DNA from: an uncultured Pelagibacteraceae bacterium
GTDB lineage: Bacteria; Pseudomonadota; Alphaproteobacteria; Pelagibacterales; Pelagibacteraceae
Length of the DNA stretch: 64,000 nucleotides
Direction: 5' to 3'
Assembly: GCA_902587145.1 (NCBI GenBank)
Contig: CACIKD010000002.1
Location: 62,001 to 126,000, forward strand
A program made the translations under genes and the position numbers. This document shows, piece after piece, positions 61,159 to 64,000 of this stretch. Position 1 is the stretch's first letter. Every line of letters starts with the position of its first letter. Below the pieces are notes generated by a model. It was not told the DNA's origin and searched no databases. It worked only from the letters and a program-made list of their open reading frames with translations.

Positions 61159-62274
61159 TTAAAATAAGCCTAAATCTTTAAGATCGTTAAATGTCGTAAA
61201 AAACATAAGAGAAAACAGCAAAAATAACCCGATTCGAAAAAAACCCTCTTGAGTTTTTTGGGAAAGTGGTTTCCCTAGTATTTTCTCAAAAGCATAAAAC
61301 ATTAAATGACCGCCGTCTAAAAGAGGAATTGGGAATAAATTTATTAATCCTAAACTTATCGAAATATAAGCCATGATACTTAAAAAGGCAATAAAGCCGA
61401 ATTGAGCAACCTGACCTGTTATTTTTGCTATTCGTATGGGTCCGCCTAATTGTGAACTATCCCCTTTTCCTTGAAACATTGATCCTACAAATTTTAAAGT
61501 GGTTTTCGTTACAAACCATGTTTCTCCCACAGCATAATATAAGGCTTTGGTTGGCCCTAATTTTTGTTTATCAAATTCATTATTTAGAGGAGATATTTTT
61601 ATACCAATAATTTTCCTTTTTACTTTATTGCCTAAATTATCTTCGCTCATTACTTCTTTAGGTTCTATTATGAATAACAATTCTTGCTCGTTTCTTAAAA
61701 CTTTAATTTCGACATTTTCATTTGTTGTTGCATTAATATGTGTAGAAACCTCTAAAACACTACTTATTTTATTATCATTAATTTCCGTAATAACATCATT
61801 CACTTTTAATCCTGATGAAAAGGCTGGGCTGTTTTCTTGTACTTCGGATATTTTAGCTGGAGTGAAATCTTTACCGGAAAAGATATATATAAAGGTAAAA
61901 ATAATGATAGCTAAAATAAAATTTGCTAATGGACCTCCAAAAACAATTAATGATCTTTGGTAAAGAGGTTTTACTACAAAAAGTTTTTTTCTATCACTCT
62001 CATTGTATTTTTTTAAAAGCTCCGCTTGTTCAGCTTGACTAAAAACGTTTCTGTCACCGAAAAACTTAACATACCCTCCTAAAGGTATTAAACAAAATTT
62101 CCATCTCGTTCCATTTTTGTCATTAATACCGAATAATTCTCTACCGAAACCTATTGAGAAATCAGTGACACCTACACCGTATTTTCTAGCAAAATAATAA
62201 TGGCCATATTCATGAACGAATACAACTATAGTAAGTAAAACAATAAATGGTATTATAAAATTTAAAATTTCCAT
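61159..62274 (-). CDS. rseP: RseP-type site-2 metalloprotease
   Basis: A 371-residue inner-membrane M50 protease. The zinc motif HEYGH is at residues 21-25 in the first helix, RWKFCLIPLGGYVKFFGD follows, a single PDZ domain occupies about residues 125-205 (SGLKVNDVITEIND), and LFPIPLLDGGHLM contributes the third ligand. It cleaves within membranes, often anti-sigma factors. Its start overlaps the LysR gene's stop by 13 bases, an unusual neighbour, since rseP usually follows dxr and precedes bamA. Confidence 0.93.
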   Translation of the reverse strand: MEILNFIIPFIVLLTIVVFVHEYGHYYFARKYGVGVTDFSIGFGRELFGINDKNGTRWKFCLIPLGGYVKFFGDRNVFSQAEQAELLKKYNESDRKKLFVVKPLYQRSLIVFGGPLANFILAIIIFTFIYIFSGKDFTPAKISEVQENSPAFSSGLKVNDVITEINDNKISSVLEVSTHINATTNENVEIKVLRNEQELLFIIEPKEVMSEDNLGNKVKRKIIGIKISPLNNEFDKQKLGPTKALYYAVGETWFVTKTTLKFVGSMFQGKGDSSQLGGPIRIAKITGQVAQFGFIAFLSIMAYISISLGLINLFPIPLLDGGHLMFYAFEKILGKPLSQKTQEGFFRIGLFLLFSLMFFTTFNDLKDLGLF

Positions 62275-63152
62275 TCATTTACCTTACTAAAAAGAAAATT
62301 TCTGAACGCAACTAATCTAGCATTATTTTTAAGTGATTCTGGATAAACAAAATGAGTTTCTGTTGGTTTGCCAGGCTCAGTTGGTAAAACTTTTGTAATA
62401 CCGTTTATATTGTGTGCTATATAGTCTGGTAATGCAGCTAAACCAACTCCACTTTGAACTGCTAATAATAGTCCGTAAACGCTATTTACTTTTAATAAAG
62501 ACTTCCTTTTTTTTCCATCTTTTGTACCTACTTTTAATACCCAATCTGGATTATAAACAGGAGATGGTGCGCCTTTACCGTAAGTAATAAATTTATGTTT
62601 ATCTAAATCCTTTAAAGTTTTTGGATAACCATTTTTTTCTAAATATTCATTTGACCCATAAATATGATAGTTGAAATCAACAAACTTTTTTTGAATTAGA
62701 TTAAGTTGTTTTGGTCTTCTCATTCTGATGGCCACGTCAGCTTGACGAGTTGCTAAATCAAGTTCTTTATCATCAAATATCAATTCTATTTCAATTCCAG
62801 GGTTTAAATCCATAAACTCTTTTATTCGAGGGGTTAACCATGTGGTCCCAAAGCTTACAACAGTAGTGACAACAAGTTTGCCACTCAATTTATCTTTTTC
62901 TTCGCTTAAATTAGATTCTACATCTTTAAGTTTTGAAATTACCTCGTGCGCTGTCTTAAAAAGGTATTTGCCATTATCAGTGAGGGCTAATCCCCTAGCA
63001 TGTCTCTCAAAAAGCTTTATTTTAAGGTCGCTTTCCAAAGATTGGATTTGTCTACTAATAGCTGATTGACTTAAATTTAAAATTGTTGATGCTTTAGTAA
63101 AGCTACTAGCCTCAGCAACTGTGTGAAATATCTTTAATTTATCCCAGTCCAT
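62262..63152 (-). CDS. LysR-family transcriptional regulator
   Basis: A 296-residue LTTR. The winged helix MDWDKLKIFHTVAEASSFTKASTILNLSQ...AISRQIQSLE is standard, and residues 90-296 form the type 2 periplasmic-like ligand domain with VVTTVVSFGTTWLTPRIKEF. It lies 16 bases after the AcuI-like gene on the same strand, so it may regulate that gene or respond to acrylate/DMSP products. No target site was found. Confidence 0.88.
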   Translation of the reverse strand: MDWDKLKIFHTVAEASSFTKASTILNLSQSAISRQIQSLESDLKIKLFERHARGLALTDNGKYLFKTAHEVISKLKDVESNLSEEKDKLSGKLVVTTVVSFGTTWLTPRIKEFMDLNPGIEIELIFDDKELDLATRQADVAIRMRRPKQLNLIQKKFVDFNYHIYGSNEYLEKNGYPKTLKDLDKHKFITYGKGAPSPVYNPDWVLKVGTKDGKKRKSLLKVNSVYGLLLAVQSGVGLAALPDYIAHNINGITKVLPTEPGKPTETHFVYPESLKNNARLVAFRNFLFSKVNEWKF

Positions 63153-63168
63153 GAGAAAAGATTATAAA

Positions 63169-64000
63169 TTATTTGTTAGGATTTACTATAGCTCTTCCAA
63201 AGAACTTGCCTTCTAAAAGCTTTGGATATGTGTCTAAAAGTTCGGAAAATGAAACAGATTTCGTGAATGATTTTAATTTATTAAAATCTATAAGTTTAAC
63301 AGCTTCATTCCACAGAAATTCTCTTCTTTTAATTGATGCACCAGAAGAGTCGATTCCCCATAGTTTAACTCCTCTTATTATAAAAGGCATAACAGTCGTA
63401 TTTATTTTTATCCCCCCAGCGTTTCCACAAGATGCAACGATACCATTTGGCTTTACCTGAGCTAATATTTTTGTAAGTGATGGTCCGCCCACAGTATCAA
63501 CGACACCGTCCCACGTTCCTTTCTCTAATAACTTACTTTCTCCTTCAAATTCTTTTCTATCAATAATATTTTTTGCGCCTAAATCTTTCAAATAATCATT
63601 TTTATCTTTTTTTCCTGTCACAGCATGAACATTGTAACCCATTTTTGATAAAATCATAACTGCAATGCTTCCTACTCCACCAGTAGCTCCGGTCACAAGA
63701 ACGTCGTTTACTTTTTCACCTAAAAGAAGATCTTCTCTTGCTTTAATCGCAAATGAACATTGTAAAGCTGTAAACCCTGCAGTACCTAACATCATAGATT
63801 GTTCAGTATCAATATTTTTTGGATTCTTAATTAAGAAATTTGAGTCTACTTTCGCGTACTGCGAAAATCCGCCATAATACATTTCTCCAACTCTAAATCC
63901 TGTGCAAATTACGTTTTCATCTTTTTTAAATTTATCATCACCGCTCTCGACAACTTTTCCAGAAAAATCAATACCAGGAACAAATGGAAATTTTCTAACT
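63169..64000 (-). CDS. acuI: AcuI/YhdH-like acrylyl-CoA reductase, 5' end cut off
   Basis: The frame continues to the right edge of the window: about 276 residues are visible, beginning FPFVPGIDFSGKVVESGDD and VICTGFRVGEMYYGGFSQYAKV, the YhdH/AcuI pattern. VLVTGATGGVGSIAVMIL is the NADPH site and the C-terminus ends EGKFFGRAIV. AcuI reduces acrylyl-CoA to propionyl-CoA, detoxifying acrylate from DMSP cleavage. The family also contains generic quinone reductases, but this subgroup match is good. The N-terminal 50 or so residues lie outside. Confidence 0.82.
   Translation of the reverse strand, partial: VRKFPFVPGIDFSGKVVESGDDKFKKDENVICTGFRVGEMYYGGFSQYAKVDSNFLIKNPKNIDTEQSMMLGTAGFTALQCSFAIKAREDLLLGEKVNDVLVTGATGGVGSIAVMILSKMGYNVHAVTGKKDKNDYLKDLGAKNIIDRKEFEGESKLLEKGTWDGVVDTVGGPSLTKILAQVKPNGIVASCGNAGGIKINTTVMPFIIRGVKLWGIDSSGASIKRREFLWNEAVKLIDFNKLKSFTKSVSFSELLDTYPKLLEGKFFGRAIVNPNK

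Noticed and set aside
213..63877. Many antisense open frames, such as 22373-22786, 26636-27325, 28337-28768 and 61547-61963
   Set aside because: They lie opposite well-supported genes, lack family motifs and arise from low-complexity A+T-rich coding sequence.
1..64000. Insertion sequences, prophage, CRISPR arrays, toxin-antitoxin pairs
   Set aside because: No transposase, integrase, Cas, phage or toxin-like frames were seen, and no regularly spaced repeats.

Overview
The window looks like a chromosome segment of a SAR11-type marine alphaproteobacterium (Pelagibacterales). The evidence is very low G+C, Lys/Asn/Ile-rich proteins, very short or overlapping gene junctions, no mobile elements, and a gene set typical of that group: aprMBA, a taurine ABC importer, TRAP importers, tandem Amt transporters, an AcuI-like reductase and an alphaproteobacterial DUF3553 protein. 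The assignment is inferred from style and content, not from a 16S gene. There are no rRNA genes, insertion sequences, prophage genes or CRISPR arrays. One tRNA gene is present. The longest stretch without a protein gene is about 240 bases (52257-52493), and it holds a strongly structured, unidentified RNA candidate.

Layout. (1) 1-591: the start of a family 9 glycosyltransferase and a DUF6165 protein. (2) 588-5643: a polyamine/methylthioadenosine (MTA) block. It reads mtnP-mtnA-aldolase-speD/speE fusion-amidase on the minus strand, with apt divergent. Spermidine synthesis makes MTA, MtnP and MtnA convert it, a FucA/Ald2-like aldolase probably cleaves the product to DHAP, and Apt recovers adenine. 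(3) 5640-16579 and 19542-21967: surface-polysaccharide genes in mixed orientation (rmlB, rmlA, an rmlC-like epimerase, gmd, epimerases, several glycosyltransferases, an acyltransferase, two C-methyltransferase-type proteins), interrupted by tRNA-Met and by ald plus an omega-aminotransferase. (4) 16984-44142: genes that together can account for catabolism of C2 and C3 sulfonates. These are an omega-amino acid:pyruvate aminotransferase with alanine dehydrogenase, TauABC-like import, an Ldh2/ComC-like dehydrogenase, a phosphotransacetylase, a Zn-alcohol dehydrogenase, HpsN, a TRAP importer, a GMC oxidoreductase (isethionate dehydrogenase candidate), an SDR, Xsc, SuyA and SuyB. (5) 43012-48843: one long minus-strand operon, CADD-like pABA enzyme - HxGH nucleotidyltransferase - aprM - aprB - aprA - unknown - TauE-type exporter, which can oxidise or export the sulfite that Xsc and SuyAB release.

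(6) 48989-57809: housekeeping and small genes (MFS transporter, metC, a 27-residue basic peptide with a near-perfect ribosome binding site, mnmA, DUF3553, cysQ, recX, an ABA4-like membrane protein, an HCCA isomerase-like protein, a rhodanese, an orphan GT-A-like protein). (7) 57860-64000: two tandem ammonium transporters with an sRNA-like element between them, HU, the RseP protease, a LysR regulator and a truncated AcuI-like acrylyl-CoA reductase.

The most interesting signals are the sulfonate-to-sulfite economy (including an unexplained nucleotidyltransferase in the apr operon and a taurine permease with a large extra domain), the MTA salvage operon, the 52255-52430 structured RNA with three GNRA-capped hairpins, and a hairpin-plus-terminator RNA after amt with a CUCCUCCC loop resembling alphaproteobacterial CcsR/'cuckoo' RNAs. 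No searches could be run. All family calls come from reading motifs and remembered family sequences.
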